From positions 74,074,402 through 74,138,401 of the forward strand of contig CM044871.1 in the NCBI GenBank assembly GCA_024500155.1: a stretch of DNA of 64,000 nucleotides. The letters run 5' to 3'. The position numbers and the translations under genes were made by a program. The notes below the pieces were generated by a model. It was given only the letters and a program-made list of their open reading frames with translations, had not been told where the DNA came from and did no database searches. This DNA is from Chenopodium formosanum. Taxonomy: Eukaryota; Streptophyta; Magnoliopsida; Caryophyllales; Amaranthaceae. Every line of letters starts with the position of its first letter. Within the stretch, counting starts at the first letter, position 1. Positions 33,646 to 44,500 of this stretch are shown piece after piece.

Positions 33646-34424
33646 TTTTAGAAAGCCTTTTCCTAAGCTAATTGTGTTTTTCTAAGCTAATTGCCCTAAT
33701 TTTTGTAAATGATATTTCCTAAGTGACCTCTCTCTTTGTCTCTCACTTCTAAGCTAATATCCTTTAGTTTTTGTATGTGATCATTCTTAATTCGTCTCTC
33801 ACCTCTCCAAAGCCAATTGACCAGTTTTCATAAATGATTTTTCTAAAGTGGCTTCTTTCTCTTTTTCTCTCTTAAGATAATTGGCTAGATTTTCTTAAGT
33901 GAATTTTTGAGTCGCCTTTTTTTTTTTCTCTCGCATTTTAGTAAGCCTTTTTCTTAAGCTAACTGCGTTTTTATAAGCTACTCGTCCTAACTTTCTTAGG
34001 TGATGGATCTTTCTTAATTAAGTTGTCTCTCTCACTCATGGTTTCTTTCTTTCCCTCTACTAAGCTAATTGCCCTAAGTTTCCCTCCTAAACTAATTTTC
34101 CTTAATTGCCCTAAATTTCTCTCCTAAACTAATAGTGTGCCCTGATCATCTTAAGTTATCATTCTTTTTCTTTAGTAATCTTAGCTTAATTTCTTCTTCT
34201 TCTTGAGTGATTTTTCTTCTTAAGTGATATTTTTTAAGTGGTCTCTTTTTCTTTTTAGCATTTTAATAACTTTTTTCTTTTTATAAGTGATCTTTCTTAA
34301 GTTGTCTTTCCTTTTTTATGTTAAGGGACCTTTCTTAAGTGGTCTATCTCAATAATCTTAAATTAGTGGTCTCTCTCTCTTTTGAATGTATTAATAGGCC
34401 GCTTCATAAGCTAATTACCCTCAT

Positions 34425-34469
<45 letters not shown>

Positions 34470-34965
34470 TTTTAGAAAGCCTTTTCCTAAGCTAATTGCC
34501 CTAATTTTTGTAAATGATCTTTCCTAAGTGACCCCTCTCTTTCTCTCTCACTTCTAAGCTAATATCCTTTAGTTTTTGTATGTGATCATTCTTAATTCGT
34601 TTCTCACCTCTCTAAAGCCAACTGACCATTTTTCATAAATGATTTTTCTAAAGTGGCTTCTTTCTCCTTTTCTCTCTTAAGATAATTCTCTTGATTTTCT
34701 TAAGTGAATTTTTGAGTCGTCTCTTTTTCTCTCGCATTTTAGTAATCCCTTTTCTTAAGCTAACGGCGTTTTTATAAGCTACTCGTCCTAACTTTCTTAG
34801 TGATGGATCTTTCTTAATTAAGTTGTCTCTCTCACTCATGGTTCTTTCTTTCCCTCTCCTAAGCTAATTGCCTTAAGTTTCTCTCCTAAACTAATTTTCT
34901 TTAATTGCCCTAAGTTTCTCTCCTAAACTAATTGCGTGCCCTGATCGTCTTAACTATCCATTACA
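33645..34965. repeat. Right part of the TC-rich array, with an ~820-bp tandem duplication
   Basis: The block starting 'cattttagaaagcctttt' at about 33645 recurs at about 34468. Both copies continue through 'gtaaatgat(a/c)tttcctaagtgac', 'cttctaagctaatatccttt' and 'aactttcttag'. A (TC)n(AC)n microsatellite (34424-34469) precedes the second copy. The unoccupied paralogous site of the inner Helitron is at about 34345-34370. The array belongs to the outer Helitron. Confidence 0.75.
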
Positions 34966-35653
34966 GTTGACATTAATAGGATAATGTAATAAATATTATT
35001 GTTTAATAATAAAAACAATTTACTCTAGAAATTGATTAAAATAATACGAAGAATATATAAAAATTAATATAGACTATTAACAACATTTGAAAAGTGATGT
35101 AATGTTATACATATGTTTAAAAAAAAATTAGAAAATAACGAGAATATAAATTAAAACATTACAGAGAATGGAAGATTTTGGTTGCCAATGTCTGAAAGTC
35201 ACTCAAGTAAGTTCACTTAAATAATGTTATACATATGTTTCAAAAAAAAAATGTTACACATACATCTTATATGTTTACATCAGCTTAAATTTTAATTAAT
35301 ACTTCTTCAAAAATATAAAAAAAAAGTTATAATTGATACAAACAATCCTAACAATCAATGGAACTTTCACTCAAGCAAAAAAACAGTAAGTGATTTTGAC
35401 GAATTTGACCATTTCAAGCTAGTTCTATATGCCCTTTTTTTTTGGCATCCTCAAACAGATGATTAGTATAGCATTCTAGAAAGGTGCTACAATACCAGAA
35501 GGTGCAGAATATATTCCTCTAGATCTTCATGGTTATAGCTGGAGAATGACAGCAAATTCATAGCAATCAGCATCCATAGAATGATGTGCTTTCACAAGAT
35601 TCAATATTACAATACCAAAGAGATTAATCACAATAGGAGATTCATGTACAGAA
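34966..35653. other. AT-rich interior of the outer Helitron
   Basis: No gene or clear repeat was recognised apart from short A-runs and a repeated 'aatgttatacatatgttt' phrase (about 35100 and 35223). Confidence 0.4.
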
Positions 35654-38110
35654 TTAACTTCTATTGCTTTTACGTTCATCTAATGTGAGCGCAGGAGGTC
35701 TCACTACTTCTGTTTTATTAGGTGCATCTGACGATTCGTGCACAAGAGTTACAGTAACCTCTACTGCCAATCTATTAAGTTCATCTGTTTGATGCTTCAT
35801 CTGGCTCTGACAGTGCGAAAACTCTTTTGCTTGTCCCTGTCTCAATGACAAAATCACAAATAAAGAAAAACTTTGATTCTACACTCCTATCACACTTCAT
35901 GCAAGATTGCAATGTCACATATTACCAGGGAAACGGCAGGAGAGACAGCAGACCACTAAGGGCAGGATTTCATAAGTTAGTGATGTAAATAAAAGACATG
36001 AAATCTATACCCAGCCATTGGCCATGGACCAAGCATAAATTAAGAGCCATTCACCCTATACACACCCACCCTGCCCCATATACCCACCTTCTCAAACCTG
36101 TCACCCACCCGGTAAAATCAAGTTATACTCCCTCTACTTACAAATCAACATCTTATATATGCCATATTCATCCCAATTTTATCAAGTGACGTGCGTCTTA
36201 AAAAAAAAGGTTTATCTTTCTTTTACACTACAGTCTACACTGTCAATATAATAATTTCCTTTTTACACTATCTATCTAAAGCCTTACCCCTCCATCTTTA
36301 AATTTTAAATCTTTGAGCCAAAAACCCTTAGGAGAATTTTATTAGTAAACAGAGTGAGTAGTCAGTACAACTACTCAATATATTTTGCGTGAGCCTTAAC
36401 CTTAAAATCCTTTGAAATCATTTCCTAAGCAATCAAAGAAGTGAATGACATCAAGATCATAGTGATTGAGCTACAACTATGGCTACTAAACATGGCATTC
36501 GGTTCACACCTAATATACAAAAATGTAGTCATTGGCTTCCAAAGACGGCTATACAAAAATTTAGACGTATGGTTTAGGTATTAACAGCCAAATTAAGAAA
36601 TGGTAGCAAAAGAAACTTACAATTTCGAGAGATTCAAACAAAGCAGCCATTGCAGCATTGGTAGTGTTGGCGGGTTTCTTGTTTTTCTGACACAGATTTT
36701 GGAGATCCCTTCAACTGAAGCTGTGGAAGTCCACCTTCTTACTGTCATTCAACATCTCGGTAACCTCTTCTTGTGCGTCAAAATCAATGACTTTTTTCCC
36801 ATCATTGACTTGCTACTCTACCTCCTTCTGGGGTTCACTTTGTCCTTTAAATTCAACTTATTCCCGAAACCACTTCTGAAATTTCCTTAATCTAACCTCC
36901 CACACAAGAAGTAGAAACAAAATTTCAAAAATCAAAAACAGGGAATAACATCCAAATTAAAATTCTGAAAAACCATTACCAATACGCACACTGTTGTCAA
37001 TTACGCGAGCATGAACTTCTTGACAACATAACGACGGCAACAAGAAGTATAATTGAAACCAAAATCAAACTCAATACCTGAAAATTGTTGTACTCTCACT
37101 ACAAAAAAAACATATTAACTCCATAAATATTAACTCCAATGATGTAAATATATTATTCAATTCGTGAATTGTAGAATCCACATTCTGAAGTGATTCAGCT
37201 CTGCTCTGCATACAAGTTTCTCGTAATGAAACCATCTGTTGCTGCTGTTGATTCTGTTGTTGCAACAATGGCTGAGATTCCCTAACAGCTAATTTTCTGC
37301 AAAATTAAAGATCAATGAAGTCAACACCTTAACTAAAGGAAACAAATGCCATTATAATTACAAGCTACTAAAAGATATAATTTGCCAACAAAAAATATTA
37401 TTACTCAAATATATATAATCCCATGAACGATTTGCTCCTCGTATTCTCACTTTCAAACCATCATATTCAACAAAGTAAGAAAGTTTCAAAGGTTAGATTA
37501 GAGTTGAAAAAAATATAGAAAATTATCACTTCAATCAATGCCTCAATTTTTTACACCCATTGAAAAAACAAAGAGCTAAAACTCTAAGAGCTCACTCAAT
37601 CTGTTAATCACAACGTTGAAGGTTGCATAGGATATCATTGTCGTAGTATAGAATATGTTATTTTTACTTCTAAATACGAATGTCAAAGGTAAAATTTTCA
37701 CAATCAATTACAATTGTAACAATTAAAACTCTACCTGAGGTTATTGATTTCCCAGTGCATTCCCTTTTCACCCTTAGCAGACCCCTTTGTATCGCCCTAT
37801 TAAAATTCACAACCACCAAACTCAAATTAAGCAAAATTAACTATCAAATCATTTCACGGACATAGATACCCAGATGAATCAAAAGGGCGAAAAATCCTCA
37901 ACAGTTCGATTTTTCAATCAAATTGGAGAAAATTTATTAAGAAAAGTAACCAGAAAAACATAGCACAAAAAGGATTGTGGTTTTCTACGAAAATTAGAGC
38001 TATATCCTAGATTGTCCAATCTTACCTCAAGAAGCTGGTTTAATGGAGGAGATTAAGCTCATAACACGCTGAAAGCCTTCAGTGGATAATAAACCCTAGA
38101 AATAGCCCGA
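35654..38110 (-). pseudogene. Captured host exon fragments in the outer Helitron
   Basis: Exon-like pieces on the - strand have consensus donors. About 38095-38030 encodes EGFQRVMSLISSIKP before GTAAGA. About 37795-37735 follows a TAG acceptor and encodes KGEKGMHWEINNL. 37296-37140 is the SYP31/32-like exon listed separately. About 36800-36630 encodes EVTEMLNDSKKVDF, one stop, then AAMAALFESLEI before GTAAGT. 35857-35654 encodes AKEFSHCQSQMKHQTDELNR and ends at TAA. They read like exons of one or more host genes picked up by the Helitron. Apart from the syntaxin exon I cannot name the sources. Stops and missing context make a full protein unlikely. Confidence 0.5.
37140..37296 (-). pseudogene. 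SYP31/32-type syntaxin exon fragment captured by Helitron
   Basis: After a canonical - strand acceptor (GCAG at 37300-37297) the frame reads KLAVRESQPLL, a Gln-rich run, QMVSLRETCMQSRAESLQN and STIHELNNIFT. This is the signature region of the plant Golgi t-SNAREs SYP31/SYP32 (Sed5-type; QMV..., Y/CMQSRAEALxNVESTIHEL). Similarity stops right after IFTSL, where the family continues QLA. The SNARE helix and membrane anchor are absent nearby. This is an isolated fragment, not a gene; the functional parent should be elsewhere in the genome. Confidence 0.8.
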
Positions 38111-38564
38111 TTTATTTAATAGTTCAGTTATTCACTTTGGAAGAACCCTAAATTGAGTATACTGTAAAATTAAATTGAAAATTAATACGAAAATTTGATT
38201 TTAATGGGGACGAAATTAGGGATTGAAATTGGGTAAACTTGCAAACAAATTGAAACACTTACTCACCTAAAATCGTCAATATCCCAAATCCCAACTAAGT
38301 AAAACCAGAAAAGCCGAAAAATCAAAAGAATTTTAAAACCCTAGAAATAGTTAATTTCAAAGACAATACCCTTGAGAAGATTCTGAGGCTTGAGAAACCC
38401 AAGAAGCTGAAAGAGAAAGCTCTGAACCTGAATCGGAGGAAGAGGCAGAGCACGTTGGTAGGCTCCATGGCGATGAGGGAAGTGAAGATGAGAGATACCG
38501 TCAAGATGAGAGTGCGAAGTGCGGAGGAGAGAGAAAGAGTGTGCAGAAAGGAAAACCAATTACC

Positions 38565-38715
38565 CATGTGCACTTATAAAATATTTTGAGGGCAAATCAG
38601 GAAACACACTGTAGATAAGGAAATGCAAGCACAAATCTAGGGGTAATATAGTCAGCGCACTCTTCATAAGGAGAGCAATTCTAATTTGTGCTCCCCGGCT
38701 TTTATAGGGTAGGAA
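38565..38715 (-). repeat. Outer Helitron 5' terminal region
   Basis: On the - strand this starts TTCCTACCCTATAAAAGCCG and shares several phrases in order with the inner Helitron's first 150 bp (a 'gggga-cacaaat-ag' phrase, 'ccttatctacagtg', a 'ttgccct-aaat-tttt' phrase). That makes the two elements members of one family. Confidence 0.75.
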
Positions 38716-38785
38716 TACAAACACCCCTTTTCCCTCACTCTTTCACTCACTCACTCTCTCTCTCTCTCTCTCCTCTCTCTACAAA

Positions 38786-39598
38786 ATGAAGACTAACTTC
38801 ATTTCAAGTATTCTTCTTCTCCTTCTTGTGGCAAATGCTGTTATCCTCGTATCGAACGCGGGCGACGAGGAGGAGTTATCGAGTGCGGTACAACGACACA
38901 AGAATCGCAAGCCGAAGAGAAGAGGGCGGAGAAACGGCTGTAACATCTTCAAAGGAAGTTGGGTTTATGATAGATCATACCCATTGTATGATGCAAATAG
39001 TTGTCCATTTATTGGAGACGGATTTAATTGCCAAAAGAATGGAAGACCTGATAAAGATTATCTTAAGTATAGATGGCAGCCTTCTGGTTGTAATCTTCAA
39101 AGGTAATTAACTTTCCTTGTTCTGTTTTTATTTTAATAATAGTAATTAATTATAGTTATATTAATTATTAATGGTAATGTGGTTAGTTTATAAAACACAA
39201 TTTGCATGACATTTTAGTTGGTTATAATGTACCCGTTATAATAAGTTTGGTAATAAAGACGATTGTTTAATTGAAACGTTCGTTCTGTTCGGAATTTATA
39301 GTCACATACATTGTTCAATTTGTTCATACTCACGGGTACCTTCCATTTAAGTAGGTAATATATAATCGATAAATCGTGATTCCGGGCGGAGTGAATATGA
39401 GATATGAGATCGGTGTAGATCGTGGACAGAGTGGGTTTGTTGGTATTGAGAAATTAGGAGGACGGGCTGGAGGATGGAGAAATATGACCGTTGTACCTAA
39501 ATATAATAAAAAATAAAAAATATAATAAATAAATAAAAAATAACCGTTGATTATGTCGTATGAATTTTGCTACCCGGCATTTTAATGAAATGGGGGTA

Positions 39599-39650
<52 letters not shown>

Positions 39651-41170
39651 ATAATGTCTAAAAAAAAAAAAACTTCAGATGTTTGATTTACTGCAATGTG
39701 GAAATTTTGTGAATATATTGGAAATTTTTTGTGAACAGATTCCATGGACGTGCTTTATTAGAGAAATGGAGGGGAAAAAAGGTTATGTTTGTTGGAGAAT
39801 CATTAAGCTTCAATCAATGGGAATCACTTACATGCATGCTTCATAGCGCGGTGCCTCTATCCAAGTACACCGTTGTCACTAGAGGTTCTCTCTCTGTTTT
39901 CTCTTTTCCGGTAAGCTATCTCATCCATTTACACTCTTCCCAACATTTACGATCCATTTGCTAGGCGGTAATTACTCAATTTGTTAGTACAAAGTTATTT
40001 TGTATTTCTTCTAAATTACGTATATGTGGTGGATGTGTTAGGGAGTACTTTTTTTTTCTTTTTTTTAGACATATGTACGAAGCTTAAAAATTATATATAA
40101 TTCGATGATCATTAAGTATTTTCAATTTGTTAGTATTTTCATATATACTACTTTACATGTTTTATAATAAGCTTAACACTTTTTTGTTCTTGTACGTTAG
40201 GCTTATACGGAGTACATGACATTATAAAATAAGATCTGTTTATTTATTTTGAATAGGAATATGATACTTCAATAATGATGTTGAAAAATGGATTTTTGGT
40301 GGACGTAGTGACTGAAAAATTTGGACGAGTACTCAAGCTGGATTCTATTAGTTCCGGCTCTACTTGGTTATGGGCTGATGTACTTATTTTCAATTCCTAC
40401 CACTGGTGGACTCACAGGTACATTATCATTATATTTATTATAATCATTACGAGTACTATATGTCTATATTTATTACGACATCCTACTCCATAACATGAAA
40501 GACAAAGTACTTGTTACGGCGTTGCAGAAATGCAATATATTTTTAAACTTTATGTCGATGGCTTAAATTAAGTGTACAACATTTGATGCAGATGGGAATA
40601 CTTCATGACGGGAGGCAAGATTATCAAAAACATGGACCATATGAAAGCGTACAATATTGCATTGAGAACATGGGCTAAATGGGTTGATGCTAACATTGAC
40701 CCTAGAAAGACTCAAGTTTTCTTCCAAGGAGTTTCAGCTGCTCATCTTAAGTAAGTTCTTTTAGATACACCTAGCTCGCTAATTAGCTTGGTTGAATACA
40801 CCTGATGCTCACAAATTCTTTTTTCTTTTCCGGTTCTTTTGGTGTGTTACTTGGGTTTTGTGGGTCCAGTGGAAGCGAATGGGGAGAACCAAGAGCAAAG
40901 TTTTGTCGCAAAGAAACTAGACCGTTGTTAGGATCAGTGTATCCAGGTGGTAGTCATCCGGGTGAAGTGATTGTGAGGAAGGTATTGAGTAAAATGAAGA
41001 TGCCTGTTCATTTGCTCGACATAACCCTTCTCACTCAGTTAAGAAAAGACGGACACCCAGCAATTTACGCCGGTGGTGGACCTAAATTACTTGATTGTAG
41101 TCATTGGTGTCTTCCTGGTGTTCCAGATACTTGGAACCAACTTTTGTATTCAATTTTGTTCCGACAATGA
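38786..41170 (+). CDS. TBL (trichome birefringence-like) protein, five exons
   Basis: Exons 38786-39102, 39739-39910, 40257-40417, 40592-40750, 40870-41170; all GT-AG, phases consistent, 369 aa. A signal peptide (hydrophobic residues ~5-24) targets the secretory pathway. A short basic stretch (RHKNRKPKRRGRRNG) precedes the Cys-rich TBL domain (GSWVYDRSYPLYD, NGRPDKDYLKYRWQPSGC). The PC-esterase domain follows with the nucleophile motif in exon 2, WAKWVD in exon 4 and DCSHWCLPGVPDTWN (DxxH) in exon 5. The family O-acetylates, or in some members deacetylates, wall polysaccharides. It most resembles the TBL38-43 subgroup. The GDS motif is GES here (FVGESLSFNQW): Ser kept, Asp replaced by Glu. 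The ATG is only 70 bp from the end of the outer Helitron, so its promoter must lie largely in transposon sequence. Confidence 0.93.
39599..39644. repeat. (ATT)n microsatellite in TBL intron 1
   Basis: About 15 uninterrupted ATT triplets at the 3' part of the first intron. Confidence 0.95.
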
Positions 41171-41547
41171 ATTCAACAAACAAAAACAATGAATTTTAAT
41201 TTTTAAACAGCAACTGTCACTTTTTGTTGATTTTTTTTCTTCACCAGCAAATAGTTATATTAAACACTATTAAAAACAGGAGCTCGTTGTCAAAAAAATA
41301 TAAAAATAAAATTAAAATAAACACAGGAGCTGAAGAGCTGCTTCGGAAAAAACATTAATACACCTTTAAAAGATACAGAGATTCTCATCTGGTCTAACAA
41401 ATGTGAGTTTGTTCGCAGAACTGAAATACAAAATGGTAAAATTATCTACCAGCTATAACCTACTGAAAGAACTTGATTTTCAATCTACAAAACAAGATGC
41501 ATAATTGTGTTAAAACTTTGGCAAGATCAATGGGTTGCTTAACAAAT

Positions 41548-44500
41548 TTATTTCGACACACGGATTCTCTTGTCTCGGAGAGGAAGATCAATCGGTTGCT
41601 GAGCTTGGTGAGGATGGTCTGGTCCTTTGTACACTTTGAGGTGATTGAACAAATACCGGCCAAGCTGTAAATAATTTTTTAATTAAATTATAATAGGGTA
41701 ACAATTAAATAGGCAACACCATCAATAAGAAAGCATAGAAACAGAAGAAATTTCATTCAGAGATCCACATGGAATCTAGCACTTCCTTTGTTTTCTTGCT
41801 CTATTTTATTTTCCCAAGGGTCAGTGTGGGTGTAGAATTGTACTTTCTTAATGTATGCACGGAAGCCCTAACACATGGGCTGAAGTAAGACAACGTATAG
41901 ACTCTTCAGCTGTGTGGGAGGCGGCTCAAGGTCGTGAGACAAGTAAAAAAGATACGGTGTCTAAGAATATTGTGCTTTTTTTGTACTTTTATTAATGATA
42001 GTCTATTGTGCACTTTGCGTAGAAAGTTCAAGGCTCAGGTTAAAAAAAAAAATTTGAATCATATTCAGAAACCATGAGGCTGGAAATTAAGTTTTAACTT
42101 GCTGATATAGCATGTTAAATATCGCTTTTAAGAATAAATTTTAAAGGGTTTTTCTCGTTTTTGGGAAGTCAAATGCAGTGACTTGCAGAAACCTCTCATG
42201 TGGCCTAGTTGGGGGAAATTAATTACAGTGACTAAGGAGGATTTCTGAATAAATTGAGGGAAATAAAAAATGCAAGATGAAATTTAAGTTCATAGAATCT
42301 AAACCTACTGGTAATTTCAAGTCTGGCGGTTTGCTGTTGTTTAAAGCATAAACAAATATCCAGACAAGCAGAGCTTCTACAATAGGTTATAATTGGAGTA
42401 TTAAGGCGATTTAAAGATTCCTCATATTGGGGCAGTTTCATAGTGCTCAGGTTGAAGTCTCTCTTGTTAAAAAGCTCATTTTTCCACCCGCCACAACATC
42501 TCAATTAATCTACTAAAAAAAATGCATCCTTGCTGCGGCAGAATCAAGGAGCAGGATGTACTTAAATCATTTTATAATTGGAAAACATTGCCTACGTCAT
42601 TGCACAGAAAATACACAACTCTTTTTCTGTAATTAATCAATATGCAACACATTTTCCTTCATGTCACACACACACACACACTCAGCTGCTCTCCAGAAAA
42701 TCTGCTTTAATACATAGCACGGCTTTACTTGGCTATTGGTGTTAGACATAGGTACACATCCAACATCCAAGTCATAAATTTGGCTATATTTAACATACTG
42801 AGGTCTGAGGTGTCAAGGATCCTACAAGGTGTTTTGAGATGATGAGCCTGAATAACATAGGTCAAAGAAAATTATGCAATTTTCATAGAGGTGGTATATA
42901 ATTACATGCATGTTGAGTAAAAGTGTTTGTATGATTCAGTCTATTTAAACCAAACTACCTAGTGTTTTGTCAGCTGTCGATTATTAGCAGGCAGAATTAA
43001 ACTATATCATAAGTAAAATGAAGATATAGCCGAAATCACTTACCCTTCCTTTAGGAAGCATGCCACGAACAGCATGCTCAACAATTCTTTCAGGAATTCT
43101 TTTCTGAAGTTGGTCAAAAGTTTCCTCTTTCAGACCACCTGGCCTTCCTGAATGCCTCCTGTATAATTTCTGTGTCCTCTTTTTACCCGATACAGCAATC
43201 TTATCAGCATTTACCTGTAGTTTTCCAAGTAGAGCGAAAGCCAATTAGCTTGTAGATACTTCATGCCTATACTACATGTATGTGAGTAGCAAAACCTATA
43301 TGAGCCTTAATATGACCAGATCTAGTATGCAAAAAGTAGTGAAGAAGTAGCACAAATGACCTGAATCATCATCTGAAAATAATAATCTCTAGTCCACACT
43401 ATTATATGACTAATATTCACTGCAGTTTGAATATTGTCTAGTATAGATTGCCTGATAAAGAGAGTTTCTTGTACTTCAATATCTTGTAAGCATCCAAATT
43501 CCCAATAGTTCAAGCTTATTGTTGTTACGCACATTTTAACGAAACCTAGTCATTTATCACAAACAAAAATATCTGAATTTCACTGCCCTCTATATTATTA
43601 ATGTTTTGCTAGGCAGGGAACAGGTGTGCCTAGGTGCTGAGAAAAGCAATGCTCCTCTTTTTTTTGTAACAGAGGCAATTTTGATGAGGTGAACACTTTC
43701 TTTTAAAACACAAAAAAAATATTGATTTATTATTAACAGCGCCTCACTTCAACGAGGCATACGTAAGGCACAGAAAACCCCCCCATCACCATGATGCACC
43801 CTGAACCTATTATGCATTAGCAAGGAAAGGCAAGCTTTTGGAGCAGGGTCCGTTACTGTCTAACTAATCACTAAGAATCCATAAGTAAGGAACAAAGCTG
43901 TTTACCTGGCTAATAACAGTTTTGAAAATCCAAGATCCACTCAACCAAATTAAGAAAGTTTGCCAGTGCATATCAAAAGAACAAAGAATACCATAGTTCC
44001 TGCTTACCCAACAGTTATCATAGTTCTACGGTTCTACCTACTTCCTGTTAGTGAGAAAGTTGTTTTCCTGACCATCCCCTTTCACTTCTATAAGCACTAA
44101 TAAAGAGTTAAGGAACAGTTATGGTACACAAATGAAGATACACTGTCAACATTCAAGCATCAGAGAAAAGCTATAGTACTTTATAAGTATATAACAAAAA
44201 ATTCTAACATTCACAAACTCTCATCTTTAAGCTTCAATACTCAAGAGAAAACAAGCTACATGATGTATCACAAACTTTCTGCTAGTTTCCTAGGGTAAGG
44301 AAAATAGACAACAAATTTTAAAATATGAGATTTTGCCTTCTTTCCTTTTAAATTGTAATTTACGTTGGTCAGCCCCGCAGGTATGAGAGGAACTAATGAA
44401 CGCATGCAACATAGCTATGTAAAGGAGGATGCAAGAGACAAGGCCACATGGTTTATAATAAGCCTAAACTTCAGAGAAATAACATACCACAATTACAAAG

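Larger units (their letters stand above)
10416..38715 (-). mobile_element. Outer Helitron (minus strand), 28.3 kb including the inner Helitron
   Basis: Read on the - strand, it begins at 38715 with TTCCTACCCTATAAAAGCCG and ends at 10416 with a GC-rich hairpin followed by CTAG. It is flanked by A on the 5' side and T on the 3' side, as Helitrons insert between A and T. The 5' terminus matches the inner Helitron's over about 30 bp, and similarity continues through about 150 bp ('ccttatctacagtg' is shared). The expected 5' TC is TT here, one transition away. Without the inner insertion the element is about 6.9 kb. Its cargo is host-derived exon fragments (35654-38110), a TC-rich repeat array (both sides of the inner element) and a fragment of Rep/helicase coding sequence in the same orientation (10874-11068). 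It is non-autonomous. Confidence 0.8.

Noticed and set aside
33559..34470. Regularly spaced short repeats resembling an array
   Set aside because: They are TC, TA and AC microsatellites and Helitron array phrases in a plant genome; no spacer/repeat structure of a CRISPR.
38322..38573. 83-aa hydrophobic frame at the start of the outer Helitron
   Set aside because: It looks like 5' UTR plus the start of a captured gene; two frames are equally open and no family is recognisable.
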